This document shows positions 50,490 to 59,055 of a stretch of DNA of 64,000 bases, one piece after another. Numbering within the stretch: the first letter of the stretch is position 1; each line of letters opens with the position of its first letter. The position numbers and the translations under genes were made by a program. The notes under the pieces were generated by a model. The model was not told where the DNA came from and did no database searches. It saw nothing but the letters and a program-made list of their open reading frames with translations. The stretch covers positions 3,124-67,123 of the forward strand of contig CALESQ010000071.1 in the NCBI GenBank assembly GCA_937907455.1. Reading direction: 5' to 3'. The stretch comes from an uncultured Caldilineales bacterium (GTDB lineage Bacteria > Chloroflexota > Anaerolineae > JAAEKA01).

Positions 50490-51785
50490 TTAGGCGGTAT
50501 AATCTTTGTGACGTGCTAATCCCAGACCTTGTCGGTCAAGCTCTTCGGCGTCGCGGCGGTCTTGCACGCTGACGAAAGACCGTTCCACGGTTTCATGCAG
50601 GCGCATGGCAAAGTTGCGCACGTCGGCGCGACGCGTGGGCACTACGGCATCTTCCAAATCGCTGAACAGCGCAATCAGTCGCCGCATTACCTGAATAGAT
50701 TGTTCTCCGTAGTGCATGATTTCCAGAAAGGCCAATTCCAGCAGGTCAACCCAATCAGGAGCAGGATAGACCAACCGCAGCACGCCATCACGGTCAGTTT
50801 CATGGCCAATGTCCAGGTTGACCTGCCCTAAGCGGCGCAGCAGGTCTTCGATCTGATCGAGTGCCATCACGGCGGTGGTGGGGTCGTTGATGGCGGGCGA
50901 CAGGGCGCGAATGGCAATATCTGCCAGCAGGCGCAGAGCGTATTTAGGATCTTGTTCGATGGTGCGTTCGGTGCTTAGGATGACCGCATTTTTTAGCGCG
51001 CTTTTCGCAATGGTTTTGTCTGTGCCGCGCACGCGCAGCAAGGCCGCGCCTTCGGTTACGGTGTCACCTACGGCATAGGCCATTTCAATGACACCATCGG
51101 CGCGGCGAGCCAGCCGCACCAGTGCGTTCATGTCCAAAGCGGCAATGGCCAAGGGGCCACCATGGTGATAAAGGGTTTGGTGCACCGGCAGAGTTTGCCA
51201 CGAAGTCGAGGGCGCGGGAGCCGCTTCGGAGGCCGGTGTTGGATACATCAGCGTAATGACGGTGCGCCCCCGCTGGCCAATGCTGCCCAGTACATTGCTG
51301 ATATACAGGCTGGTGATGCGCTCAATCAGCCAGATCAGCGCGCCGATGCTGGCAAACACCCATAGAAAGGCTGTCAGCACGGTCATGGCCGGAGCTACTT
51401 GATCGTTTTGTGCATGAAGATTGGCCAGGCCGAGCAGGGCAAACAGGAAGGTGCCGATGAAAACGCCCACTGAGTGGGGGATCACGGGGCTGCGAGAAAA
51501 CCACGCCACCAGCCGCGGCGAGTAGGTGCTGCTGCCAAACTGCACCATTACAAAAACCAGTGAAAAGGTAATGCCTGTCAGTGCCATCATGCCGGAGGCA
51601 ATAGTAGACAGTATCAGAGCGGCGTCGGCTGCGGGCAGGGTGAGCGCGTCCTGCCCCCATAACCCATAGCGAACGCGCGGCGTGATCATGCCCATTGCCA
51701 GTGCCAGCACGATATAGCCTACCGGCACAAACCAGCTATGCAGAGGAGAAAAACGTCGGCGACGCAGCGGAAGCAAACGGTTCAT
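50490..51785 (-). CDS. DUF2254 membrane protein
   Basis: A 431-residue protein. Four transmembrane helices occupy the first 170 residues (SWFVPVGYIVLALAMGMITP, LILSTIASGMMALTGITFSLVFVMVQFGSSTYSPRL, HSVGVFIGTFLFALLGLANL and MTVLTAFLWVFASIGALIWLIERI). The cytoplasmic C-terminal part contains DPKYALRLLADIAIRALSPAINDPTTAVMALDQIEDLLRRLG, the diagnostic DUF2254 segment. The function of the family is unknown. It lies upstream of nifJ on the same strand. Confidence 0.9.
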   Translation of the reverse strand: MNRLLPLRRRRFSPLHSWFVPVGYIVLALAMGMITPRVRYGLWGQDALTLPAADAALILSTIASGMMALTGITFSLVFVMVQFGSSTYSPRLVAWFSRSPVIPHSVGVFIGTFLFALLGLANLHAQNDQVAPAMTVLTAFLWVFASIGALIWLIERITSLYISNVLGSIGQRGRTVITLMYPTPASEAAPAPSTSWQTLPVHQTLYHHGGPLAIAALDMNALVRLARRADGVIEMAYAVGDTVTEGAALLRVRGTDKTIAKSALKNAVILSTERTIEQDPKYALRLLADIAIRALSPAINDPTTAVMALDQIEDLLRRLGQVNLDIGHETDRDGVLRLVYPAPDWVDLLELAFLEIMHYGEQSIQVMRRLIALFSDLEDAVVPTRRADVRNFAMRLHETVERSFVSVQDRRDAEELDRQGLGLARHKDYTA

Positions 51786-51851
51786 GGTAAGCCCTTGCGT
51801 AAACAGAGGATAAAAAACGAGCCAACCGATGACGGTTGGCTCGTTGTGCCG

Positions 51852-51928
51852 TGGCGGGCCCGACGGGTCTCGAACCCGCGATCTCTGGCTTGACAGGCCA
51901 GTATGTTAGCCGACTACACCACGGGCCC
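51852..51928 (-). tRNA. tRNA-Asp (GTC), CCA encoded
   Basis: Read on the minus strand, acceptor GGGCCCG pairs with CGGGCCC, the anticodon stem CTGGC/GCCAG closes the loop CTGTCAA with anticodon GTC, and the T arm is CGGGTTCGAGACCCG. The 3' CCA is encoded (51854-51852). Confidence 0.97.
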
Positions 51929-51945
51929 ATGCGGCAACAGCAGGC

Positions 51946-51974
51946 ATTATACATACGCCCTGTTTTTCGTCAAA
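51946..51974 (-). promoter_or_regulatory. Promoter of tRNA-Asp
   Basis: On the minus strand TTTGAC (51974-51969), 17 bases, TATAAT (51951-51946), 17 bases upstream of the tRNA 5' end. Confidence 0.7.
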
Positions 51975-52032
51975 TTCACGCGGCCGATTCACAGAACGCA
52001 ATCTTTCAGGATCACAGTGGCAATCGTCTCGT

Positions 52033-53421
52033 TCAGACAGCCAGCTCGGTGAGTGCCTTGAACGCGGCCTGGAAGCAGCCCAGTGGCGCGGCCACCAGGC
52101 CTGCGCCCACCATGCCTACCCCTGGCTCCTTGTGAGCAATGCCGGTGTTCAGCCGCGGGGTAATGCCGCTTTCCAGCACGCGGCGCACATCTACTCCCAC
52201 CGGCGTGCCGCGGAAGTTCAGCGCGGGGATGCTGAATGCGCTGTGTTCGCCCGCGGTGATCTCGTACATCAGCAGCGTGGTGTTGATGGCATCCTGTGGC
52301 GAACCGCCCACGAACTGCACGATAGCAGGCGCCCCGGCCAACGCAAAACCGCCAATGCCGCCTGTTTCGGTGATGGCGCTGTCGCCTATGTCGGGGTTGG
52401 CATCTGCAGCCGTGTAACCCGGCAGCCAGAGACCTTCGACAATGGGCGATGGTGCGGTGAACCAGCGATCACCGGTGGCGCTGACGCGAATACCCCATTC
52501 TGTGCCGTTGCGCGCCATCACTGTGGCGATTGTGCAGCCGGGAATGTTTTCGGCAGGCAGCAACATGGCCTTCATCGCCGGCATGGACAGGTTCAGATAG
52601 AAGTGATCGTTGCCATCCATGAAGCGCAGCACCGCGGCGGTGGTGGCGGCATCGCTGGTTTCGGCCAGCGCCGGGCTGATGGCACGAATGAAGAGCGAAG
52701 TACCGGCTTTGTTGCGATTATGGCACTCGTCGCCCATGTGCAGGGCTTGCGCGGTCATGCTGCGCAGATCCAGCGGGCCTGAGCGCGCCAGCGCGCGCTG
52801 CAACGCCGGGTAGAGCACCTGCTCCATCCAGCGCAGCCGCTCGATTACTTCTGGCCCATAGGCACCATAGCGCAACACGCGGCCCAGGCCTTCGTTCTGT
52901 GTGGCATAGGCCAGGTGGCCGCTGGTTTCGTTGCGCACAATGAATACCGGCATGGAAGGGCTGATGATGCCTGCCATTGGCCCTACTGCGGCATAGTGGT
53001 GACAGGGAGCAAATTCGATCTCGCTACCTGCTGCCAGCGCGGCCGCTGCTTCTGCTGTGGCTGCCCAGCCTTCATACAGGATGGCGCCGATCACAGCGCC
53101 GCGTGTGGGGCCGCTCATACGCTCCCAGGTGATGGGCGGGCCGCTATGCGTGATCAGCCGGTTGTGAAAGCCGGGGATGACTTCACGGGCGATACCCATG
53201 CCTATCAGCAGTGGGCGACCGGCGGTGATGCGGCGTATGGCCTCGGTATTGGCGGCATCTATAGCAGCGCCTTGCAGGGTGTCTAGCTCGACATAACCAT
53301 CAGCGGGTGGCTGCCAATCCACTGCGGTGACAACGGCGCCTTGTGCAGCCATGCTCTCGGCAAAAGTTTCCAGCCCCAGATTGATGGGGCGCAACGGTTG
53401 GGTGAACAAGTTATCGGGCAC
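52033..53421 (-). CDS. allG: DUF1116 protein, AllG/YlbE-like oxamate carbamoyltransferase subunit
   Basis: The frame opens with TTG at 53439, but GTG at 53421, preceded by AAAGG, fits the family better (462 residues). MGPMAGIISPSMPVFIVRNE, YGAYGPEVIERLRWM, ALHMGDECHNRNKAG, MDGNDHFYLNLSMPAMKAM and MARNGTEWGIRVS are DUF1116 landmarks. In E. coli the homologue YlbE, with FdrA and YlbF, is reported as oxamate carbamoyltransferase (AllFGH), which yields carbamoyl phosphate from oxalurate. All three homologues are present here on one strand, so this assignment is well supported by context. Confidence 0.85.
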   Translation of the reverse strand: MPDNLFTQPLRPINLGLETFAESMAAQGAVVTAVDWQPPADGYVELDTLQGAAIDAANTEAIRRITAGRPLLIGMGIAREVIPGFHNRLITHSGPPITWERMSGPTRGAVIGAILYEGWAATAEAAAALAAGSEIEFAPCHHYAAVGPMAGIISPSMPVFIVRNETSGHLAYATQNEGLGRVLRYGAYGPEVIERLRWMEQVLYPALQRALARSGPLDLRSMTAQALHMGDECHNRNKAGTSLFIRAISPALAETSDAATTAAVLRFMDGNDHFYLNLSMPAMKAMLLPAENIPGCTIATVMARNGTEWGIRVSATGDRWFTAPSPIVEGLWLPGYTAADANPDIGDSAITETGGIGGFALAGAPAIVQFVGGSPQDAINTTLLMYEITAGEHSAFSIPALNFRGTPVGVDVRRVLESGITPRLNTGIAHKEPGVGMVGAGLVAAPLGCFQAAFKALTELAV

Positions 53422-53543
53422 AGTGGATGCCTTTCGCAAAAGGTGAACTTGGCCCGGTGAATGGGGAAATTCACCGGCTGATCATACAAAGCGGCTTCAG
53501 CCGCTGGCAAGACACTCCAACACCAATTTCCCAATCTACCAAT

Positions 53544-54332
53544 CTACCGTTCTTCAAAATCCACGGCGGCTACGGCTTCGGAGGCAGCCCGCATCTGCGC
53601 TGAGACGCTTTGGTGCAGCGGATGTACCTGATAGGTCTCCATGTCGGCCAAGCTGTTGAAGCGGGTGATGAGTACAAGGTCGTAAGCGCGGGCCGATTCT
53701 ACGATGTTGACGCCCACTTCGATTCCGCGCAGTGGAGGAATTTGTCCGTCCATGCTGCGCAGCAACTGCGCCAGACGTTCTGCCTCAGCCGGGGTGCGCT
53801 CGCGCAGTTTGAACATTACCACATGGGTGAGAGGCGATGGCGCGGGCAGGGTGGCGGAATCAGCTTGCACAGGCAAACGCATGACCAATTCGTTGTCGAG
53901 TTTGTTGCCGGTGTAAGTGAAACCCAATCTGGCGTAAAAAGGTGCAGGGCTGCCTTCGCCCTCGCCGTGGCTGAGGAGCAACTCAGCGGCGTTGGGCAGA
54001 GTTTTGACATATTCTATCAGCCGTGCCATAGCCTGCCGGCCAAAACCGTAGCGTTGGTAGCGCTGGTCAATCAGCAAACGCCACAGGAAATATTCCGGTT
54101 TGACCCGGTCTTCGTAGAGCATCATAAAGCCAATCGGCGTTTCGTCGGCGTAGATGGCGCGGAACCATGCTTCTTTGGTGAAGTGTGCCTGGGCCAATGA
54201 CACCGCGTTGGAGGCGACAAATTGCTCTTGCTGCGGTGCAACCTTGAGGCGTAGCACTTCGCTCAGGTTGTCGCTGGTAACGGAGCGTAGCGTCACAACT
54301 GCGTCCGGGCCGGGAGAAGAAGATTGAGACAT
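53544..54332 (-). CDS. GNAT acetyltransferase fused to a Dabb (stress-response alpha-beta barrel) domain
   Basis: A 262-residue protein, GGAG upstream. Residues 12-153 are a GNAT resembling diamine/spermine acetyltransferases (NLSEVLRLKVAPQQEQFVASNAVSLAQA, then LLIDQRYQRYGFGRQAMARLIEY). Residues 165-262 are a Dabb domain (LTHVVMFKLRERTPAEAERL...YDLVLITRFNSLADMETYQVHPLH). The two are joined by a Pro-rich linker. It lies between the AllF and AllG genes on the same strand. The fusion is unusual, and its role in that pathway, if any, is unknown. Confidence 0.85.
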   Translation of the reverse strand: MSQSSSPGPDAVVTLRSVTSDNLSEVLRLKVAPQQEQFVASNAVSLAQAHFTKEAWFRAIYADETPIGFMMLYEDRVKPEYFLWRLLIDQRYQRYGFGRQAMARLIEYVKTLPNAAELLLSHGEGEGSPAPFYARLGFTYTGNKLDNELVMRLPVQADSATLPAPSPLTHVVMFKLRERTPAEAERLAQLLRSMDGQIPPLRGIEVGVNIVESARAYDLVLITRFNSLADMETYQVHPLHQSVSAQMRAASEAVAAVDFEER

Positions 54333-54364
54333 GGATGATAGCTCCGCAGTGAAACATACTGCAT

Positions 54365-54408
54365 ACTGCGTATTGCGTAGTCGGAAATCTTGATACGCAA
54401 TACGCAGT
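54365..54408. repeat. 15-base inverted repeat stem-loop
   Basis: ACTGCGTATTGCGTA (54365-54379) and its exact reverse complement (54394-54408) enclose a 14-base loop in the 118-base gap between the FdrA-like and GNAT-Dabb genes. It may limit or stabilise the transcript. No T-run follows on either strand. Confidence 0.85.
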
Positions 54409-54450
54409 GCGTAATACCCGTTTTGACGTCAGAATGATTGAAGCGATAAG

Positions 54451-56028
54451 TTACGAGTGCTCGGCTACAATCAATGCAGCGATGCGCGCGGCCTGGGCGT
54501 TGCTGGGCACTACCAGCGCGCCGGCCTCGCGCAGGAGCGCTTCCTGGTCGCTCAGGCGCTGGGGATCCTCTTCGGTGCCGCAGACAAAGGCAACCACGGG
54601 CAAAGTGCGGCCTGCAGCCGCGGCGCGCGCTTGCGCGGCACGAATGGCGGATGCTGCTTCGCCCGCCGGGTTGGGGTGCGCGCCATAGCCCAGCACCACA
54701 TCTAACAGCAGCACGGCTACTTCGGCATCATCACCGGTTTGCCCAATCATGCGGTTGCGCAGTGATGGGTCAAGCATGGGATGCAGCCGCCCCACGGTGT
54801 ATTCGTCTGCACCGAGGTCGAGGATGACGTGGTGGCCGTGAATGACAGCATCAGGGGGAATGGGGTGGCTGACCGCAGCGCTCACCGGCGCGTTGGAATA
54901 GAGGCCATCCGGCAGGTTGCGCAGGATGAGCTGGGCTTCGTAGCAGAATGTGCCACCACTGTAGAGGCCGTGGATGAAGCGCTGCTGCGGCTGAAGTGCG
55001 GCGGCCGCGGCGCGCGCCTGCGGCAACCAGGCTAGCGGGGCCTGATCACAGGCTATAATCGGGCTGCACCATTCCTCGCCGCGTGCCAGCGCCACCGCCA
55101 CCGCGGCTGCTTGCTCCAGGGTGCTCACCGGGATCAGGCCCGCTTTTTCGATTTGGCCCGGATCCGCGCCCAGGAAGCAGACTACCACCGGTTTGCCGCT
55201 GTTTTTGGCTGCTTGCAGCACGCGCGCAGTTACTGCGGGGGCGGGCGGCTTGGATATCAGCACAATGACTTTGGTTGCAGGGTCGGCTTGTAGTGCGGCG
55301 ATGCCGGCGAGCATGGTCTGGCCGCCTATTGCCTCGCTCAGGTCACGGCCTCCTGTGCCAATAGCCTGGCTGACGCCGCTGCCGCGGCGGGCCACATCAC
55401 TGCTGACCGATTGCAGGCCGGTTCCCGCAGCGCTGACAATGCCCACCGGTCCGCGCGTCACGTCATTGGCAAAGCCCAACCCCACGCCGTTGATGATGGC
55501 TGTGCCGGCATCTGGCCCCATGCACAGCAGCCCACGGGCCGCAGCCCGCTGCTTTAACTCGATTTCATCTTCTACGCTGACGTTATCGCTGAACAGCAGC
55601 ACATGCAGGCCGTGGTCGAGCGCACTGCGGGCTTCGCGCGCGGCATAACGTCCGGCCACCGAGATGACTGCCAGGTTGGCGTCGGGTGACTGGCGCAGCG
55701 CGGCGCGCAGGGTGCGGGGGCGTGCTGCACCGGCATCGCTGCCAGCGTTGCTGCGGCTGGCTGTCAGCAAGCCATCGAGTGCAGCCAGAGCTGCCTCGGC
55801 CGCGTGGTCGTCGTCGGCCAACACTGCGGCTACCAGATCGTTGGGGGTGGCAGCAGCAGATTGGGAAGTAAGCAGGGTGGCGTCGCGCAGCAGGCCCAGG
55901 TTGGCCTGCGTGCCCATCACCACCGCGGCATCGCGTACGCCCGGCATAGCCAACAGTTCTTTGGCTACCAGCATCAGGGTGACAGAATCGAAATAGGCGG
56001 AGGAGAGAATGCGGGTTGCGACGGGCAT
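54451..56028 (-). CDS. fdrA: FdrA/AllF-like protein, oxamate carbamoyltransferase subunit
   Basis: AAGGAG precedes ATG 56028, giving 525 residues. The protein has the two-part CoA-ligase-like fold of FdrA: SSAYFDSVTLMLVAKELLAMPGV and MGTQANLGLLRD at the start, then FSDNVSVEDEIELKQRAAARGLLCMGPDAGTAIINGVGLGFAN, GIVSAAGTGLQSVSSDVARRGSGVSQAIGTGGRDLSE, and later LYSGGTFCYEAQLIL and LDVVLGYGAHPNPA. These are the succinyl-CoA-synthetase-related landmarks of FdrA. It starts 26 bases after the AllH-like gene. Confidence 0.87.
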   Translation of the reverse strand: MPVATRILSSAYFDSVTLMLVAKELLAMPGVRDAAVVMGTQANLGLLRDATLLTSQSAAATPNDLVAAVLADDDHAAEAALAALDGLLTASRSNAGSDAGAARPRTLRAALRQSPDANLAVISVAGRYAAREARSALDHGLHVLLFSDNVSVEDEIELKQRAAARGLLCMGPDAGTAIINGVGLGFANDVTRGPVGIVSAAGTGLQSVSSDVARRGSGVSQAIGTGGRDLSEAIGGQTMLAGIAALQADPATKVIVLISKPPAPAVTARVLQAAKNSGKPVVVCFLGADPGQIEKAGLIPVSTLEQAAAVAVALARGEEWCSPIIACDQAPLAWLPQARAAAAALQPQQRFIHGLYSGGTFCYEAQLILRNLPDGLYSNAPVSAAVSHPIPPDAVIHGHHVILDLGADEYTVGRLHPMLDPSLRNRMIGQTGDDAEVAVLLLDVVLGYGAHPNPAGEAASAIRAAQARAAAAGRTLPVVAFVCGTEEDPQRLSDQEALLREAGALVVPSNAQAARIAALIVAEHS

Positions 56029-56054
56029 GGAAAGCTCCTTTGCATCCTTGCGTG

Positions 56055-56960
56055 TCACGGGGAATGGTTGTTGAAGGCTGCCAGAAAACCGGCCAGCATA
56101 TCGCTGCCGGAGGTTGCGCCGTGTGCCATGACTTGGGCAGTGGCCGCGCGCAGCAGGCGCTTTGAAGGCTTGCTCAGTGTTGTGATGAGGTTATGCCAGG
56201 CTTCATTCGCCGCGCCGTCAGCCGCAGCCTGCAAAAATGCCAGACTGAGACGTGTGGTGCGCCCTTGTGCTGCCGAGAGCACGGCAGCCGCGGCATCTGC
56301 GGTGGACAGGGGGTGGACCGTAGCGGACATAAGCCCGGCCCGCGTGTGCAGCCCCATTAGCCAGCCAGCCAGCCAATCATCACCTGCCGGAGTAAGGCCG
56401 GGGCCAAGCCCGGCTAGTTGCCCGGCATAGCCGTGCAGTGCGGGCAGGTCGGCCGCGGCGTAGGCGTGCAGCAGGCCCGCAGCAAGCCGCTCCGCCTGCA
56501 TTTGGCCCAACGCCAGCGAATGACTGTTGCCAAACGCACCGGACGCAGAGGCGGATGCGATGGCGGCAAAGCTGGCTGGCGGCGCATGCAACGGCAGATA
56601 ACCGCGCAGCCAGGCGATGTTAGCTGTCACGGTCTCAGGCTGGGCGGCCAGATGGTGATAGGCGGGAATAGGCTGCCAGAGCGCGGCCTGTGTCAGGGAT
56701 AGCTGCTGGCCGCGCGGCAGCCACAGCGTTTGACCGTTGCCACGCAGCCAGTCGCCAGCGGATAACCGCGTTGGCTCGCTGAAGTGGCTGAGCACGGCAT
56801 TGAGCGGGCCATTGCCAATGGTGTGGCTTACCAGCGCCAACATCACGCCGTCGGGGGTGAGCAGGTTGCAGGCATCGGCAAAGGCAGATTCGACCTGAGC
56901 CGTAAACTGCGGGTGGTGCAACACCGGCGCAATGCGCAAAGAAATGGACTGGATGCTCAC
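56055..56960 (-). CDS. allH: DUF2877 protein, AllH/YlbF-like oxamate carbamoyltransferase subunit
   Basis: A GTG start gives 301 residues. The DUF2877 signature AGLGPGLTPAGDDWLAGWLMGL lies at about 184-205, with a C-terminal MAHGATSGSDMLAGFLAA, another family hallmark. It is the third AllFGH component. It begins 35 bases after the decarboxylase beta-subunit gene and so is linked to that operon. Confidence 0.85.
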   Translation of the reverse strand: MSIQSISLRIAPVLHHPQFTAQVESAFADACNLLTPDGVMLALVSHTIGNGPLNAVLSHFSEPTRLSAGDWLRGNGQTLWLPRGQQLSLTQAALWQPIPAYHHLAAQPETVTANIAWLRGYLPLHAPPASFAAIASASASGAFGNSHSLALGQMQAERLAAGLLHAYAAADLPALHGYAGQLAGLGPGLTPAGDDWLAGWLMGLHTRAGLMSATVHPLSTADAAAAVLSAAQGRTTRLSLAFLQAAADGAANEAWHNLITTLSKPSKRLLRAATAQVMAHGATSGSDMLAGFLAAFNNHSP

Positions 56961-56995
56961 GGCGCGCTATTCTACCACGGAAGGGCGGTTTTGTG

Positions 56996-58117
56996 CTAGC
57001 CACCAGCCAGCAACGCTAGCACAATGCCTCCGGCCAGCGCCGAGGCGATTTGCCCGGCAGTGTTGGCACCCATGGCGTGCATCAGCAGGAAGTTGCTGTC
57101 GTCCTCCTCCAGCCCTACGCGGTTGACCACGCGCGCCGACATGGGGAAGGCTGAAATGCCAGCAGCGCCGATCAGCGGGTTGAAGCGGCCACGCGTGATG
57201 ACGTAAAACAGCTTGCCCAGCGCCACGCCCGCCGCAGTATCCAGCGCAAATGCCAAAATCCCCAGGGTGAGGATCAGCAGCGTGCGCACCTGCAAAAAGC
57301 TGTCGGCAGTCATGGTTGAGCCTATCGCCAGGCCCAGGAAGATGGTGGTGATGTTGGCTAACTCGTTGCCGGCCACATCTACCAAGCGTTCTACCACGCC
57401 CGATTCGCGCAGCAGGTTGCCGAACATCAGAGTACCCACCAAAGGGGTAGCCATCGGCACGAAAAGGCCGGTAGCCAGTGTTACCAGCAGAGGAAAGGCT
57501 ACCCGCACTGCCTTGTTGACCGGTCGAGAGGTGTAGGCCATGCGCACCAGGCGTTCGCGGCGGGTGGTCATGGCGCGCATGATGGGGGGCTGGATGATGG
57601 GCACCAGGCTCATGTAGCTGTAGGCGGCGACGGCAATGGGAGCCAGCAACTGAGGGGCCAGCCGACTGGAAACGTAGATGCTGGTGGGGCCATCCACTGC
57701 GCCGATGATGCCGATGGAGGCCGCTTCATTGAGATCGAAGCCCAGCACCAGGGCCAGCAGCAGGGTGCCGAAGATGCCAAACTGACCGGCAGCGCCCACC
57801 AGCACCATGCGCGGGTTCTCCAGCAGCGGGGTGAAGTCGGTCATAGCGCCAATGCCGATGAAAATCAGCAGTGGGAACAGCTCGGTGCGGATACCGGCAT
57901 TGTAGAGAATGCCCAAAAACCCTTCATCGCTTGTGATGCCGGTGAGGGGGATGTTGGCGATAAGCGCGCCTGCACCGATGGGGATCAGCAGCACCGGTTC
58001 GTATTCTTTCACCACGGCCAGATAGATCAGCAGCACGCCGATGGCCATCATTAGCACGTTGCCCCAGGTGAGCGCAGCCAGGCCCGCGGTGAGGGTAGTC
58101 CATAGATCAAAGTTCAT
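56996..58117 (-). CDS. Na+-transporting decarboxylase beta subunit (OadB/GcdB/MmdB family)
   Basis: A 373-residue membrane protein, GAGG before the ATG. LLPIGIGALIANIPLTGITSDEGFLGILYNAGI begins the domain, and IGIIGAVDGPTSIYVSSRL contains the conserved Asp of the ion path. VAAYSYMSLVPIIQPPIMRAMTT follows, and GAAGISAFPMSARVVNRVG lies near the C-terminus. It couples decarboxylation of the carboxybiotin carrier to Na+ export. The biotin carrier gene is 11 bases upstream. Confidence 0.93.
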   Translation of the reverse strand: MNFDLWTTLTAGLAALTWGNVLMMAIGVLLIYLAVVKEYEPVLLIPIGAGALIANIPLTGITSDEGFLGILYNAGIRTELFPLLIFIGIGAMTDFTPLLENPRMVLVGAAGQFGIFGTLLLALVLGFDLNEAASIGIIGAVDGPTSIYVSSRLAPQLLAPIAVAAYSYMSLVPIIQPPIMRAMTTRRERLVRMAYTSRPVNKAVRVAFPLLVTLATGLFVPMATPLVGTLMFGNLLRESGVVERLVDVAGNELANITTIFLGLAIGSTMTADSFLQVRTLLILTLGILAFALDTAAGVALGKLFYVITRGRFNPLIGAAGISAFPMSARVVNRVGLEEDDSNFLLMHAMGANTAGQIASALAGGIVLALLAGG

Positions 58118-58128
58118 GGCATCCTCAC

Positions 58129-58605
58129 TTACTCGGCGTCATCGAAGCGGATCAGCAGGTCGCCGTAGGCTACTTTGTTGCCGGCGCTCACTGGCACGGC
58201 TGCTATGCGCCCGTCGCGTGGAGAGCGGATGCTGTTGCGCATTTTCATCGCTTCCAGCACGCACAGCTCGTCACCGCGGGCGACTGTTGCGCCTGGTTGC
58301 ACCCTGACTTCCACGATCACGCCGGGCATCGGGGCCTCGACTACGGGGGTATGGGCGCGTTCGCTTTCGCTGATCTGAGGCTTGGGTGCTTGGGCCAGGG
58401 GCTTCGGGCGCACTGCACCTAGTTCGTCCATTGGTGTGGCGGGTTTTACGGATGGCTCTACGGTGGCCTCCGAGGCCGCGCCTTGCCATTCTACTTCAAC
58501 GGTGTAAGGACGGCCATTGACGCTGACAGTCAGCGGTGAGGTGCTGGTTTCATCCACTTCGACCAGATATGATTTGCCGGCTACCCGGATTCGAAAACTA
58601 CGCAT
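58129..58605 (-). CDS. Biotin carboxyl carrier subunit of the decarboxylase
   Basis: A 158-residue protein. After a beta-rich N-terminal segment and a Pro/Ala linker (about 50-88), the biotinyl domain holds the EAMKM motif with Lys121 as the biotinylation site. It carries CO2 from the carboxyltransferase to the membrane beta subunit. Spacing is 71 bases from the gamma subunit gene and 11 bases to the beta subunit gene. Confidence 0.93.
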   Translation of the reverse strand: MRSFRIRVAGKSYLVEVDETSTSPLTVSVNGRPYTVEVEWQGAASEATVEPSVKPATPMDELGAVRPKPLAQAPKPQISESERAHTPVVEAPMPGVIVEVRVQPGATVARGDELCVLEAMKMRNSIRSPRDGRIAAVPVSAGNKVAYGDLLIRFDDAE

Positions 58606-58676
58606 AGGAAACAGATCCTTGTGTGTCGGGGCTTGCGCTCAACGGGCTTGAGATGGCCCGTTTGGCTGCGGTATGG

Positions 58677-59045
58677 TTAGCGGTTGTGACGATGACGGCC
58701 GCGCGGTGGCTGCCAGGAATGAAGCTGACGCCCGTAGCCGATAGCTACCCAGCGGGTGAGCAGGGGGGGCAAGCGCCAACGCAGGCCGGTTTGATCCTCT
58801 GTCTGGGCGTGTAGCAGCAAGGCCAGACCAATGGCGGCCATTTCCTCGTCGCTGGGCGATGGCGTGACGGTTTGGATCAGCGGCGCGGGTGCGGGCGGGG
58901 CGACAGGTGCTTGACTGCGCCTTTCCAGCCAATTGCCGCCGTAGCCGATCAAGGCGATCAGCGCCCACAGCGCGGCCAGTGCGGCAAAGACCATGCTCAT
59001 ACCGATGGCAGACAGGAGCAGGCCCTGGGATAGAGGTTCGCTCAT
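58677..59045 (-). CDS. OadG-family small membrane subunit
   Basis: A 122-residue protein, AAGGAG before the ATG. One N-terminal transmembrane helix (GLLLSAIGMSMVFAALAALWALIALIGY) is followed by a Pro/Ala spacer, an EEMAAIGLALLLHAQ helix and a basic His/Arg-rich tail. This is the layout of OadG/MmdD subunits that assemble the complex. The tail could bind metal. It lies between the carboxyltransferase and carrier genes. Confidence 0.85.
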   Translation of the reverse strand: MSEPLSQGLLLSAIGMSMVFAALAALWALIALIGYGGNWLERRSQAPVAPPAPAPLIQTVTPSPSDEEMAAIGLALLLHAQTEDQTGLRWRLPPLLTRWVAIGYGRQLHSWQPPRGRHRHNR

Positions 59046-59055
59046 GGGTGGCTCC

